NCBI RefSeq assembly: GCF_025499515.1
Contig: NZ_JAMKFA010000019.1
Span: 1-43,840, forward strand
From: Flavobacterium odoriferum
GTDB lineage: Bacteria; Bacteroidota; Bacteroidia; Flavobacteriales; Flavobacteriaceae
Reading direction: 5' to 3'
Length of the DNA stretch: 43,840 bases
The position numbers were made by a program, and so were the translations under genes. The notes below the pieces were generated by a model. That model was not told where the DNA came from. It saw only the letters and a list, made by a program, of their open reading frames with translations, and made no database searches. The number at the start of each line of letters is the position of its first letter. The first letter of the stretch is position 1. Below, piece by piece: positions 15,050-24,837 of the stretch.

Positions 15050-17755
15050 TTAATCTAAAGACAACGTTATTTGTCCGTCGTCGTCTAATTCTATATTGAA
15101 GTCTGTAATATCAACACTGTCTTTAACTTCCATTTCTTCTGGAGCAATAACTTCAGGTTCTTCGTAAGGCAACGGATCTAATAAATTAATCTGTTTTAAT
15201 TTATCAGCAGTTAATTGGTTACCCAAAGCTTTGATTCCTTTAACCGCAATAAATTGTTCTAAATCAACAATTTGATTTTCCTTTTGAACGCCTTTTACTT
15301 TAGCATAAATTACCTCAGCAACCGGACGCCAATCAGTAGAAACAATTTCTAATTGCGATTTTTCGTGTTCGGTGATGAAAATTTCTTCTTTATTTTCGTT
15401 TTCAACCAAGAAACGTTTTACAAAATAACGGTCTTTTTCGCCATCGTAATAAATACACGAAACAGGTTTATTTGGATTCCATTTTTCCAACACAATCATG
15501 TCTTCGTCAAAATGCGTTGTTAATTCTGGAATAATGGTTTTTAGCTTTCCAGATTGGTTCACAATCAACAAACGATCATTTGGACGAAATTCGCCTAATA
15601 ACTCACCTCTTCCATCGACATTTAATCGTTGCACCGTATCATCAAACCAAACTTTTCTTGGTCGTAAAGTCGAAATTCCTTTCTCTTTTAACTCAATTTT
15701 TTTGATTGGATATTTGGTTACCGTATTTCCACGTGAAGCTCTTCCTTTGATAGCAATATCTGAGAAATCAACATCCCATTTCAGTTTTTTCACACTACCT
15801 ACTTGACGTAATAAAATCGTAACCACTTCGGCTTCTCCATTTGGATTGGCAGAGAAATACGACACCATTGAACCTGGTTTTTCTTGTGTTAAATCGTAAA
15901 ATTTATCACGAGTTACCCCAGAAACATTGAAACGTTTGATAAAAGTCGAACCGTTTTTACCATCACGATACATCATGTTGTAAATGGTTCGTTTGTCGTT
16001 TTTGTCAAAAACAGCGATGTGAATAATATCTTTCCCAACGAATTTTTTATCATCTACTTTCGCTACCATCATTTTTCCATCGCGAAGGAATACAATTACA
16101 TCATCGATATCCGAACAATCGGCAACATATTCGTCTTTCTTTAAACCTGTTCCAAAGAAACCTTCTTCACGATTTACATACAATTTTGTGTTTCGTAAAA
16201 CCACTTTCGTAGCCTCAATATTATCAAAACTTCTTAATTCGGTTTGACGCTCGCGTCCTTTTCCGTATTTGTCTTTTAGTTTTTGGAAGAAATCAATTGT
16301 ATAATCAATAATATGATCCAAATGATACTTCACTTGTTCCATTTCGGCTTCCAATTTCGAAATCGCTTCATCCGCTTTATCCGAGTCGAAACGTGTAATA
16401 CGAATCATTGGAATTTGCGTTAATTTTTGTAAATCATCATCATTAATTTCACGAACAAATGATTTTAAAAACGGCTCAAATCGATCATACATATATTTGT
16501 ACAACGATTCTCTGTCGGAATACAATTTGAAGTCGATGTACATTTCTTCACGAATGAAAATCTTTTCTAACGTAGAGAAATGCCATTTATTTTCTAATTC
16601 GTCTAACTGAATTTCCAATTCGCGTTTTAGCAAATCTACCGTTCTGTTGGTCGAAATTTTCAACATATCCGAAACCCCAATAAACAATGGTTTATGATTT
16701 GCAATCACACAACCTAAAGGCGCCACCGAAGTTTCACAAGCCGTGAACGCATACAAGGCATCAATTGTTTTATCAGGTGAAACACCAGCTGGCAAATGAA
16801 TTAAAATTTCAACCTCAGCAGCCGTGTTGTCTTCAATTTTCTTGATTTTTATTTTCCCTTTTTCATTGGCTTTCAGAATACTATCAATCAATGTTGACGT
16901 ATTGGTTGAAAACGGAATTTGGGTAATCACCAAAGTTTGTTTGTCTAACTGCCCAATTTTTGCACGCACACGCACACGGCCACCACGTAATCCATCATTA
17001 TAATTGGAAACATCAGCAATACCTGCGGTTGGAAAATCGGGAAATAAGGTAAAAGGTTTCCCTTTTAATATTTTGATAGACGAGTCTATTAATTCGTTAA
17101 AATTGTGAGGTAACACTTTGGTCGATAAACCTACTGCAATACCTTCTGCGCCTTGAGCTAACAGCAATGGAAACTTCACTGGAAGATTAATCGGTTCCGC
17201 ACGACGACCATCGTATGACATTCCCCATTCGGTGATTTTTGGCGAATACAACACATCGTGACCAAATTTTGAAATTCTGGCTTCAATGTAACGGGAAGCT
17301 GCGGCACTATCTCCTGTTAAGATATTTCCCCAGTTTCCTTGCATGTCGATGATTAGGTCTTTTTGCCCAATTTGCACCATGGCGTCACCAATACTCGCAT
17401 CTCCGTGTGGGTGATACTGCATGGTGTGACCAACGATATTGGCTACTTTATTGTAACGACCATCATCTAACTCTTTCATGGAGTGCATAATACGACGTTG
17501 CACCGGTTTAAAACCGTCTTCAATCGCTGGAACTGCACGTTCTAGAATTACATACGAAGCGTAGTCCAAAAACCAATCTTTGTACATTCCTGTAACTTTG
17601 GTAATGGTATCTTCTGGGTTTTCGTTGTTTTCGTAAAAATGATGTCCCGTTGAAACACGAATATCGTCAAAACCTTCCTCGTTAGCGGGACTGTCTTGGT
17701 TATCGAAATTTTCGTCTTCGTTTGGAATGATGTTATCTTCTTCTTCGTCTTTCAT
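15050..17755 (-). CDS. parC: DNA topoisomerase IV subunit A
   Basis: This is the cleavage subunit of the type IIA topoisomerase that separates linked daughter chromosomes. The 901-residue protein has an acidic N-terminal tail (1-50) and the breakage-reunion domain, starting MYKDWFLDYASYVILERAVP. It includes HPHGDASIGDAMVQ (115-128, the quinolone-target helix) and the catalytic Tyr156 in AAASRYIEAR. A long coiled coil, a C-terminal region with degenerate beta-blades (about 500-820) and an acidic end follow. It lies downstream of parE on the same strand with a 73-nt gap. It is ParC rather than GyrA because of the linked ParE and its divergent C-terminal domain. Confidence 0.94.
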   Translation of the reverse strand: MKDEEEDNIIPNEDENFDNQDSPANEEGFDDIRVSTGHHFYENNENPEDTITKVTGMYKDWFLDYASYVILERAVPAIEDGFKPVQRRIMHSMKELDDGRYNKVANIVGHTMQYHPHGDASIGDAMVQIGQKDLIIDMQGNWGNILTGDSAAASRYIEARISKFGHDVLYSPKITEWGMSYDGRRAEPINLPVKFPLLLAQGAEGIAVGLSTKVLPHNFNELIDSSIKILKGKPFTLFPDFPTAGIADVSNYNDGLRGGRVRVRAKIGQLDKQTLVITQIPFSTNTSTLIDSILKANEKGKIKIKKIEDNTAAEVEILIHLPAGVSPDKTIDALYAFTACETSVAPLGCVIANHKPLFIGVSDMLKISTNRTVDLLKRELEIQLDELENKWHFSTLEKIFIREEMYIDFKLYSDRESLYKYMYDRFEPFLKSFVREINDDDLQKLTQIPMIRITRFDSDKADEAISKLEAEMEQVKYHLDHIIDYTIDFFQKLKDKYGKGRERQTELRSFDNIEATKVVLRNTKLYVNREEGFFGTGLKKDEYVADCSDIDDVIVFLRDGKMMVAKVDDKKFVGKDIIHIAVFDKNDKRTIYNMMYRDGKNGSTFIKRFNVSGVTRDKFYDLTQEKPGSMVSYFSANPNGEAEVVTILLRQVGSVKKLKWDVDFSDIAIKGRASRGNTVTKYPIKKIELKEKGISTLRPRKVWFDDTVQRLNVDGRGELLGEFRPNDRLLIVNQSGKLKTIIPELTTHFDEDMIVLEKWNPNKPVSCIYYDGEKDRYFVKRFLVENENKEEIFITEHEKSQLEIVSTDWRPVAEVIYAKVKGVQKENQIVDLEQFIAVKGIKALGNQLTADKLKQINLLDPLPYEEPEVIAPEEMEVKDSVDITDFNIELDDDGQITLSLD

Positions 17756-17828
17756 TTTTATGCTGAATTATTTTCAGTATACTTTTTTAATTCAAAATCA
17801 CTGCTCACTATAAACTGAACACTGAACA

Positions 17829-19685
17829 CTAATTTTTCTCCACCACATCCAATTCCACTTTCAAATTGTTAATGATAAACTCTTGGCGGTCTGGAGTATT
17901 TTTACCCATGTAGAACTCTAACAAGGTTTCGATAGAAGTGGCTTTATCTAACATAACAGGATCTAATCGAATGTCTTGCCCAATGAAATGCTTGAACTCA
18001 TCTGGTGAAATTTCCCCTAATCCTTTGAATCGGGTGATTTCTGGTTTTGGCTTTAGTTTTTCAATGGCGTTTACTCGTTCTTCTTCGCTGTAGCAATAAA
18101 TCGTTTCTTTTTTATTTCGCACACGGAACAAAGGCGTTTGTAAAATATACAAATGTCCGTCTTTAATCAACTCTGGGAAAAACTGCAAGAAAAACGTAAT
18201 CAACAACAAGCGAATGTGCATACCATCGACATCGGCATCGGTTGCAATTACGATATTGTTGTAACGTAAATCGCCCATGTCTTCCTCGATGTTTAATGCG
18301 GCTTGTAATAAATTGAATTCTTCGTTTTCATACACAATTTTCTTGGTCATTCCATACGAATTCAACGGCTTACCACGTAAACTAAAAACCGCTTGTGTAT
18401 TTACATCACGACTTTTGGTAATGGAACCCGAAGCCGAATCTCCCTCGGTAATAAAAAGCGTACTTTCTAAACTTCTTGGGTTTTTAGCATCAGTTAAATG
18501 CACACGACAATCGCGTAATTTTTTATTATGCAGACTGGCTTTTTTAGCGCGATCTTTGGCTAATTTTCTGATGCCCGAAAGTTCTTTACGTTCGCGTTCA
18601 GCTTGTAAAATCTTACGCAATAACGCATCGGCAACTTCTGGATTTTTATGTAAAAAATTATCTAACTTAGTTTTGATAAAATCATTCACAAACGAACGCA
18701 CCGAAGGCCCATTCGGACCAATATCGGTAGAACCTAATTTGGTTTTGGTTTGCGATTCGAATACTGGTTCTTCCACTTTAACCGAAACTGCAGAAACAAT
18801 CGATTTACGAATATCCGAAGCTTCAAAAGGTTTGTTGTAAAACTCTTTGATGGTTTTTACAATCGCCTCACGAAAAGCACCTAAATGCGTTCCTCCTTGC
18901 GTAGTATTTTGTCCGTTAACAAACGAATGATATTCTTCTGAATATTGCGATTTACTGTGTGTAATAGCCACTTCGATATCGTCGCCCAACAAATGAATCG
19001 TTGGATACACCATATCGTCTTCGTGAATGGCTTCTTCTAATAAGTCTTTTAAACCGTTATCTGAAAAATACTTTTCACCATTGTAATAAATGACTAATCC
19101 CGTATTTAGATAACAGTAATTTTTGAGCATCTTGATGATATACTCATTACGGTATTTGTAGTTCTTGAAAATCGCTTCATCGGCAACAAACGAAACTTTT
19201 GTTCCTTTACGCTTGGTTGTTTCTTGAACGTCTTCTTCTAAGGTTAGATTTCCTGCAGAGAATTCCGCTACTTTTTGTTGGTTATCACGTACCGATTCTA
19301 CTCGGAAATAATTGGAAAGTGCATTTACGGCTTTTGTACCGACACCATTTAAACCTACCGATTTTTTGAAGGCTTTGGAGTCATATTTTCCACCCGTATT
19401 CATTTTGGAAACTACATCAACTACTTTTCCTAACGGAATACCTCGACCATAATCGCGCACCGTAACGAGTTTATCTTTGATGGTAACTTCTATGGTTTTT
19501 CCTGCACCCATGACAAATTCATCGATACAGTTATCCAATACTTCTTTTAATAAAATATAAATACCATCATCGGGCGACGAACCATCACCAAGTTTTCCGA
19601 TATACATACCAGGACGCATACGAATGTGTTCTTTCCAATCGAGGGAACGTATATTGTCTTCGGTATATTGATTTTGCTCTAACAT
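17829..19685 (-). CDS. parE: DNA topoisomerase IV subunit B
   Basis: This is the ATPase subunit paired with ParC. The 618-residue protein starts at the ATG of [12 protein letters not shown] (19685); a longer frame to 19727 has a poor start and no conserved residues. It has the GHKL ATP site ([33 protein letters not shown]), the transducer domain, and the TOPRIM domain with TEGDSASGS and [13 protein letters not shown] (metal-binding DxD). It ends with the ParE/GyrB C-terminal [12 protein letters not shown]. The operon is parE-parC, and the following repeat element probably terminates it. Confidence 0.95.
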   Translation of the reverse strand: MLEQNQYTEDNIRSLDWKEHIRMRPGMYIGKLGDGSSPDDGIYILLKEVLDNCIDEFVMGAGKTIEVTIKDKLVTVRDYGRGIPLGKVVDVVSKMNTGGKYDSKAFKKSVGLNGVGTKAVNALSNYFRVESVRDNQQKVAEFSAGNLTLEEDVQETTKRKGTKVSFVADEAIFKNYKYRNEYIIKMLKNYCYLNTGLVIYYNGEKYFSDNGLKDLLEEAIHEDDMVYPTIHLLGDDIEVAITHSKSQYSEEYHSFVNGQNTTQGGTHLGAFREAIVKTIKEFYNKPFEASDIRKSIVSAVSVKVEEPVFESQTKTKLGSTDIGPNGPSVRSFVNDFIKTKLDNFLHKNPEVADALLRKILQAERERKELSGIRKLAKDRAKKASLHNKKLRDCRVHLTDAKNPRSLESTLFITEGDSASGSITKSRDVNTQAVFSLRGKPLNSYGMTKKIVYENEEFNLLQAALNIEEDMGDLRYNNIVIATDADVDGMHIRLLLITFFLQFFPELIKDGHLYILQTPLFRVRNKKETIYCYSEEERVNAIEKLKPKPEITRFKGLGEISPDEFKHFIGQDIRLDPVMLDKATSIETLLEFYMGKNTPDRQEFIINNLKVELDVVEKN

Positions 19686-19702
19686 AGATAGATTTTGGAT
19701 TT

Positions 19703-19718
19703 TGTGCAATATAGCACA
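19703..19718 (-). promoter_or_regulatory. Palindromic -7 region of parE
   Basis: TGTGC and GCACA (19703-19707, 19714-19718) flank a six-base centre. On the minus strand this carries TATATTGC, one T short of the TAnnTTTGC box, about 20 nt before the parE ATG. This is a plausible promoter with an overlapping regulator site, but both calls are weak. Confidence 0.3.
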
Positions 19719-19807
19719 TATCTCCAAAGATTGGAAGCCAGAAACCGAGAAGTTATTGACAAAATATGGTTAAGAAGATAGAAAAAAGAGGAAAGAAAAA
19801 AGACAAA

Positions 19808-20344
19808 TTATTTATCAATCTTTAACTTCCTGAAATGACGGAAAAGGTAAAAATTTGTAATTAATAATAAATAAAAACCAATTTTTATTTGACCAATTCT
19901 ATCAATAAAAGCATATCCATTTATAAGCATAATAAGTAAAATCAAAATCAAGTTAATTAAATATACTTTTGAAGTATTTTTAAACTTATTATTGAAAATT
20001 TTATATGACCCAAACAATGAAAACAAAACCAATAAAATTGAAAATATAGAAGAAAGAAACAACAAAAACACCCCTAAATCATTTAAAATATTTACACCAA
20101 AAAGATCTTTAATTTGAAAAGTTAAGTCAATAACAGATTTACTTTCTTCTACAAAGTAAACTTTTAAATAAAAAATAATGTCGGATAATAAACTTTGAGA
20201 ATCAGCTGACACTTTACATCCATCACAAATAGGATTTGAATTTACATATTCAACATTATCACATTGCTTTACGAATGGTAAAAACAAGAATAAAACAGAC
20301 AGAATTGAAAGAATTCTTAACTTATATTTTTTGACAAAATCCAT
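19808..20344 (-). CDS. Four-helix membrane protein, unknown
   Basis: The 178-residue protein has hydrophobic segments at about residues 10-24, 85-113, 126-146 and 150-168. Between the first and second lies a periplasmic stretch with cysteines (C28, and CDGC near 39-42). Such a Cys pair in an extra-cytoplasmic loop could form a disulfide, but no domain is recognised. It precedes the TIGR02117 gene with a 9-nt gap on the same strand. Confidence 0.7.
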   Translation of the reverse strand: MDFVKKYKLRILSILSVLFLFLPFVKQCDNVEYVNSNPICDGCKVSADSQSLLSDIIFYLKVYFVEESKSVIDLTFQIKDLFGVNILNDLGVFLLFLSSIFSILLVLFSLFGSYKIFNNKFKNTSKVYLINLILILLIMLINGYAFIDRIGQIKIGFYLLLITNFYLFRHFRKLKIDK

Positions 20345-20353
20345 ACTCCAAAT

Positions 20354-21025
20354 TTAGTTATAATGCCTAAAAATTCCACTATCAGAAATTGTCCAAAGTG
20401 CGGCTTTTTGATTGGCTGCTTTTAAGGCTTGATTTGCCCAAGAATTGCAAGTATAAAATAGCGAGTAACTTCCATTGGCTTCATAAAAAACATCGTGTTT
20501 TCCGTAAACGGCATCGGTTTCAATTTTTAGAAATTCCCCTGATTTGGTTTGGAAAGATTCATTAATAAACAGAATCAACTTTTTGTAATTATCGGAAGAA
20601 ATTTGAAGTTTTTTACAAGAGTTACTTTCTTTCAAATCTTTATAAAACGTTACATGCATTGCAGTTGCACTTAATCCAGAAGCTGCTTTCAAAGCCGTAG
20701 TTGCTTTTAAGTCTTCCCAAGTGGGTGTTTCTAAGTAAAAACCTTTATCGCCCCAACCTAAAGCTGCATATTGATACGTAGAATCTTTTGCTTTAGTATG
20801 TTCTGGTTTGAGTTGGTTGGTCCAATCGTAGTATTCGCTTTTTAAAGGCAAAACAACATCGGTGTGTACACCATTAGTTAGAATGTAAATTGGAATTTCT
20901 TTTTGGTTTTCAGCAAAATCTTCATTTACTGAAACAAAAGACAACAAAGTTACAATGAGCAAATAAGTCATCAATGACAATACAAAAATTACAGTGTATT
21001 TCAGAAGTTTTTTGATGATTTTCAT
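20354..21025 (-). CDS. TIGR02117 family protein (DUF2459)
   Basis: The 223-residue protein has an N-terminal membrane anchor (about 8-30). A periplasmic or outer domain follows with GVHTDVVLPL, ALGWGDKGFYLETPTW and YTCNSWANQALKAA, the conserved stretches of TIGR02117. The His, Cys and Asn residues are reminiscent of a papain-like or NlpC-type active site, but that is inference. The function of the family is unknown. It lies between unknown envelope genes. Confidence 0.85.
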   Translation of the reverse strand: MKIIKKLLKYTVIFVLSLMTYLLIVTLLSFVSVNEDFAENQKEIPIYILTNGVHTDVVLPLKSEYYDWTNQLKPEHTKAKDSTYQYAALGWGDKGFYLETPTWEDLKATTALKAASGLSATAMHVTFYKDLKESNSCKKLQISSDNYKKLILFINESFQTKSGEFLKIETDAVYGKHDVFYEANGSYSLFYTCNSWANQALKAANQKAALWTISDSGIFRHYN

Positions 21026-21031
21026 AGCTTT

Positions 21032-21697
21032 TTATTTAAACAAGTAATTGCTTTCGTACTCAAATCCTTCTTTTCGCAATAACTTTCTAAAATCGGCACG
21101 AGTAGGTGTTAAAACTACGTGAAGCGTGTCGTTTTCTTTCATTTCTGCCACAAAGGGAATTTTTAATTCAGCCTTTAACTTTGTAAAATCTTTTTTGGTT
21201 CCGAGTTGAATGTGTCTTGCTCCAATAGTGGATAATTTCAAAATACTGGTTTGGTATTTTCCATCCACTTCTTTATTTAAAACCAATGAAGATTTATATT
21301 GTTTAGCGATTTCGTTTTCTGCAAAAGAGAAAATGGTATCCAAACGCTCTATTTCAAACGCAATTGTATCGCCTTTAATGAATGTTTTATAACTTTTATT
21401 TTCGGATTTATCGAAAACCTGATTGTTGCGCAATTCAAATTCGGGAATAGAATCCAATTCTGATTTTAAGGCGGTTAAAGTTTCTATTTCTAAAATGTAA
21501 GCACATTTGGGTTGCACTACTAAACGATGTGAATAATCCATCGTATAGGTTCGAACAAACTTCTTTGGAAATTCATTAATCTCATCCACATTTGTGGGTT
21601 GGGCTTCAGAAAAATAAATAAAACTGTTGTGCAATCCTGAATCTTTACAGGAAGCCATAGCCAAAGCAAATGAGGCTAGAATAAGATATTTTTTCAT
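21032..21697 (-). CDS. Lipoprotein of unknown function
   Basis: From the ATG at 21697 it encodes 221 residues. The leader MKKYLILASFALAMASC ends in a lipobox, so this start is better than the ATG 42 bases upstream (MWHNIC...). The mature domain is rich in charged residues and beta-like strands (DTLHVVLTPTRADFRKLLRKEGF near the end) with no known motif. It precedes the TIGR02117 gene by 6 nt and is probably co-transcribed. I do not recognise the family. Confidence 0.75.
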   Translation of the reverse strand: MKKYLILASFALAMASCKDSGLHNSFIYFSEAQPTNVDEINEFPKKFVRTYTMDYSHRLVVQPKCAYILEIETLTALKSELDSIPEFELRNNQVFDKSENKSYKTFIKGDTIAFEIERLDTIFSFAENEIAKQYKSSLVLNKEVDGKYQTSILKLSTIGARHIQLGTKKDFTKLKAELKIPFVAEMKENDTLHVVLTPTRADFRKLLRKEGFEYESNYLFK

Positions 21698-21786
21698 GGT
21701 AGTTTGTTTTAATTTGCAGATACAAATGTTGTGCCACAAAAAAACCGCTGAATGGCTTCAACGGTTTTGCTTATTTTATTTTGAAA

Positions 21787-22488
21787 CTATAATCCAAATG
21801 ACCATTGAATTAATAAAGTTGTCGTATTTGTTTTAATTTCTTGATTACTATATCCATATGCTGTAAGCCTTGATACAGAATTATGAAATCCTAAATTATC
21901 TCTTAACTCAACAATTAAATAGTTTTTATCTTTGATTTTAAATTCTTTCCCAATCGAAAATGTTAAACCATAGTCTTGATTGTCCATTTCCGTAGCTAGA
22001 GGAAAGTTCTCACTAGACATATTGTAATAATCTGGTAGTGATGGTGAGAATTCTGTTTTTTCTTTTTGAGAAAGCATTTTAGCTAGGTAAATACCACTTT
22101 TAATAAAGTAAGGATTTTTATTTCCAATTTTGTACTTAAGAGTAATTGGTAATGTTAAAAAATTAAAATAGCTTTTTGTTACTGCATTATAGTGAACAAA
22201 TTCTTGATTAGATCCATCTGGATTTAAATACCAATAATCAAATTCATAATTATAGTCAACTTGTTTATTTTCAAAAATTAAATCAGTCGATAAGAAAAAT
22301 TTATTTGAAATTTTATATTCAAAATTTAAACCAATTGCATACCCAAAATTCGAATCTACATTATCCAAAACTTCAGTTCCTCTCAACGAATAATGATTTA
22401 CTCCTAAATGAATACCCAATCTAACCTTCTCTTGAGAGAAAACCGAACTAAAAAAAAGAATCATTAATAGTAATAAGACTCTCTTCAT
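21787..22488 (-). CDS. PorT-like outer-membrane beta-barrel protein
   Basis: The 233-residue protein has a signal peptide (MKRVLLLLMILFFSSVFSQ). Alternating hydrophobic and polar strands then run to a C-terminal aromatic-rich strand (TTTLLIQWSFGL), with an early barrel motif RLGIHLGVNHYSL. This is the eight-strand outer-membrane barrel fold of the PorT/OmpA-like group in Bacteroidetes. The specific role is unknown. It lies 2 nt from the ychF stop, on the same strand. Confidence 0.82.
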   Translation of the reverse strand: MKRVLLLLMILFFSSVFSQEKVRLGIHLGVNHYSLRGTEVLDNVDSNFGYAIGLNFEYKISNKFFLSTDLIFENKQVDYNYEFDYWYLNPDGSNQEFVHYNAVTKSYFNFLTLPITLKYKIGNKNPYFIKSGIYLAKMLSQKEKTEFSPSLPDYYNMSSENFPLATEMDNQDYGLTFSIGKEFKIKDKNYLIVELRDNLGFHNSVSRLTAYGYSNQEIKTNTTTLLIQWSFGL

Positions 22489-22490
22489 AT

Positions 22491-23585
22491 TTACACATTA
22501 AATCTAAAATGCATTACATCACCATCTTTTACGATGTATTCTTTACCTTCTACTCTTAATTTTCCAGCTTCTTTTACTTTAGCTTCTGAACCGTAGTTTG
22601 AGAAATCTTCAAATGCAATAACTTCTGCACGGATGAATCCTTTTTCAAAATCGGTGTGGATTACTCCTGCTGCTTTTGGTGCTGTATCTCCAATATTGAT
22701 AGTCCAAGCGCGAACTTCCTTAACACCAGCCGTGAAATACGTTTGTAATTTTAATAATTTGTAAGCTGCACGAATTAAAACTGCTGAACCTGGCTCAGTT
22801 AATCCCATATCTTCTAAGAATACTTGACGCTCTTCGTAGCTTTCTAATTCGGTAATATCGGCTTCTGCTCCTACTGAAAGAATAATTACTTCTGCTTGTT
22901 CGTCTTTTACTAATTCACGTACTTGGTCAACATATTTGTTTCCGTTTACTGCCGAAGCTTCGTCAACATTACAAACATATAAAACAGGTTTTGTGGTAAT
23001 TAATTGGAATTCTTCCATCATATCCACCTCATCTTGATTTTGAGGAATTACTGTACGAGCTGATTTTCCAGCTAATAATGTTTCACGAATTCTATCTAAT
23101 AACGCTTTTTCAGCTTGTGCTTCTTTATTTCCAGTTTTTGCTGCACGATTGGTTTTTTCCAAACGTTTTTCAACTGTTTCCAAATCTTTTAATTGCAATT
23201 CTATATCGATTGTTTCTTTATCGCGAATTGGATTTACATTTCCATCAACGTGCACGATATTATCGTTATCAAAACAACGTAAAACGTGAATAATTGCGTT
23301 ACATTCTCTAATGTTTCCTAAGAATTGATTTCCTAAACCCTCTCCTTTACTTGCTCCTTTTACTAAACCTGCAATATCTACGATATCAACAGTTGCCATT
23401 TGAACACGCTCTGGTTTTACCAATTCCTCTAAACGAGCAATACGTGGATCTGGAACGTTTACTACACCAATATTTGGCTCAATAGTACAAAACGGAAAGT
23501 TCGCACTTTGTGCTTTAGCGTTTGACAAACAATTAAATAAAGTTGATTTTCCAACATTTGGTAATCCTACAATTCCTGCTTTCAT
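22491..23585 (-). CDS. ychF: Redox-regulated ATPase YchF/OLA1
   Basis: The 364-residue protein starts at the ATG at 23585 (MKAGIVGLPNVGKSTLFN). A longer frame to 23666 has unrelated residues and crosses the promoter. It has the P-loop GLPNVGKS (7-14), switch II DIAGLVKGASKGEGLGNQF and a TGS-type C-terminal domain (GDVMHFRFNV). YchF binds the ribosome and prefers ATP to GTP because its G4 motif differs from NKxD; here NVDEAS is seen. It is cytoplasmic. The promoter lies at 23609-23641. Confidence 0.97.
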   Translation of the reverse strand: MKAGIVGLPNVGKSTLFNCLSNAKAQSANFPFCTIEPNIGVVNVPDPRIARLEELVKPERVQMATVDIVDIAGLVKGASKGEGLGNQFLGNIRECNAIIHVLRCFDNDNIVHVDGNVNPIRDKETIDIELQLKDLETVEKRLEKTNRAAKTGNKEAQAEKALLDRIRETLLAGKSARTVIPQNQDEVDMMEEFQLITTKPVLYVCNVDEASAVNGNKYVDQVRELVKDEQAEVIILSVGAEADITELESYEERQVFLEDMGLTEPGSAVLIRAAYKLLKLQTYFTAGVKEVRAWTINIGDTAPKAAGVIHTDFEKGFIRAEVIAFEDFSNYGSEAKVKEAGKLRVEGKEYIVKDGDVMHFRFNV

Positions 23586-23608
23586 TATGAATGTATTTTT
23601 AAAAGTGT

Positions 23609-23641
23609 GCAAATATAGTTTAAAAGTTGGAAAGCCACAAA
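23609..23641 (-). promoter_or_regulatory. Promoter of ychF
   Basis: On the minus strand TTTG (23638-23641) and TATATTTGC (23609-23617) are separated by exactly 20 nt. This is a full match to the Bacteroidetes -33/-7 promoter and lies 24 nt upstream of the ATG. It also settles the start codon of ychF. Confidence 0.8.
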
Positions 23642-23707
23642 GTTTGACAAAAAGCAAATTATTCAATTCAATCCGCTTTATTAGAATTTTGGAACAACTG
23701 GAAAATA

Positions 23708-23762
23708 TGTAACAATTCTAGTTTATTGTGTAACATTAATTAAAGAGCAACTTTTACCTTTA
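23708..23762 (+). promoter_or_regulatory. Twin TGTAACA promoter of the secreted-protein gene
   Basis: TGTAACA at 23708-23714 and again at 23729-23735 are 21 bp apart. TACCTTTA (23755-23762), a near match to the -7 box, begins 26 bp after the second repeat. The same arrangement occurs upstream of the gene cluster at 34453. Two helical turns between direct repeats fits a dimeric activator. Confidence 0.5.
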
Positions 23763-23791
23763 TAACTTATTAATTTTTAATACTATACATT

Positions 23792-24328
23792 ATGAAATCA
23801 GCAATAATTGGATTACTTTTTCTATTTTCAACAAATGTGATGTTAAGTCAAAATACTAATGTTAAAGACGAAACTAAAACAACAACTACAACGGTTAAAG
23901 ATTCTGAAGGAGAAAAAACATACATTAAAAAAGAAAATACAAGAGAAGTTCAGAACATAGAATTGCAAAATCAGGAACCAAAAAACATTAATATGGATTT
24001 AAAGGATTCTCCTGTAATGGTAAAAACTACCACAACAATAACTAATCCAGATGGATCGACGAGAACTGTTGATGTTGATCGTTCATCTTATTATACTTAT
24101 AAAGGTAAAAAATATAATGTTGCATTAGATAGCAAAGGATATCGTATGTTATCTGAAGATAAAAAAGAAGAAGCTTTTTTAAGAAAAACAACTACTAATA
24201 GCTTTATTTACCAAAATAAAAAGAAAACTGCAATTGGGTATTTTGATGTTGATGGCAACTTAATTTTAGAAACCTACAATCCAAAAACAGATACCATATC
24301 TTTTCAAAAATATATAGTAACAAAATAA
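23792..24328 (+). CDS. Secreted protein of unknown function
   Basis: The 178-residue protein has a signal peptide (about 1-19, ending LSQN). A Thr-rich charged stretch follows (DETKTTTTTVKDSEGEKTY), then a related one (KTTTTITNPDGSTRTVDVDR). The C-terminal part is Lys- and Tyr-rich (KGKKYNVALDSKGYRML) and ends in beta-like sequence. The two Thr-rich pieces look like an internal repeat of about 75 residues. It is expected in the periplasm or outer membrane. Its promoter shares motifs with the 34453 cluster, so it may be part of the same stress response. I do not recognise the family. Confidence 0.78.
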   Translation: MKSAIIGLLFLFSTNVMLSQNTNVKDETKTTTTTVKDSEGEKTYIKKENTREVQNIELQNQEPKNINMDLKDSPVMVKTTTTITNPDGSTRTVDVDRSSYYTYKGKKYNVALDSKGYRMLSEDKKEEAFLRKTTTNSFIYQNKKKTAIGYFDVDGNLILETYNPKTDTISFQKYIVTK

Positions 24329-24344
24329 AATTATTTTTGCTTTA

Positions 24345-24378
24345 AAAAAAAATCCTGATTTTCATCAGGATTTTTTTT
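24345..24378. terminator. Bidirectional terminator
   Basis: A 15-bp stem (AAAAAAAATCCTGAT with ATCAGGATTTTTTTT) closes a 4-nt loop. It ends the secreted-protein gene and the convergent ferredoxin gene, whose stop codon it overlaps. Confidence 0.9.
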
Positions 24379-24727
24379 ATTCATTATGTAAAAATGATTG
24401 TCTGTTTAAAAGTGTTTCTTCGCTTTCTACGTGATTATCATCAGGCACACAACAATCAACTGGACAAACGGCAGCACATTGTGGCTCTTCATGAAAACCT
24501 TTACACTCGGTACATTTTCCAGGAACAATGTAATAGATATCATCTGAAATTGGCGTTTGAGCCGCTTCAGCATCGACTTCAGTTCCATCAGGTAAAATTA
24601 CTTTTCCGCTTAATTTTGTTCCATCTTTATATCTCCAATCATCAGCACCTTCATAAATTGCTGTATTTGGACATTCTGGCTCGCAAGCCCCGCAGTTGAT
24701 ACACTCGTCTGTTATTATAATTGCCAT
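24377..24727 (-). CDS. 4Fe-4S dicluster ferredoxin
   Basis: The 116-residue protein carries two cluster motifs: [12 protein letters not shown] (C9, C12, C15, C19) and [18 protein letters not shown] (C72, C75, C84, C88). The wide second motif and the insert between them (about 25-70) are characteristic of the YfhL/FdxA-like group. It is a soluble electron carrier. Its start lies 110 nt from the divergent acyl-CoA reductase start, so the two may share control, and the reductase or another neighbour may be its partner, though this is inference. Confidence 0.93.
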   Translation of the reverse strand: MAIIITDECINCGACEPECPNTAIYEGADDWRYKDGTKLSGKVILPDGTEVDAEAAQTPISDDIYYIVPGKCTECKGFHEEPQCAAVCPVDCCVPDDNHVESEETLLNRQSFLHNE

Positions 24728-24837
24728 GTTTGCTTTTGTATTTAGAAATTAGAATTCAGAAAAACGTGATATTCTAATATTATGATTAATTTTGCGCTAC
24801 AAAAATACAATGTAAACCAAACATAAACAAGTTACAA

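Noticed and set aside
18277..18840. Long open frame on the plus strand inside parE
   Set aside because: It lies entirely antisense to conserved topoisomerase IV B sequence, has no family features and is expected by chance opposite a conserved gene.
22491..23666. Longer start for YchF at 23666
   Set aside because: The added residues are not conserved and the ychF promoter lies inside that stretch, so the ATG at 23585 is used.
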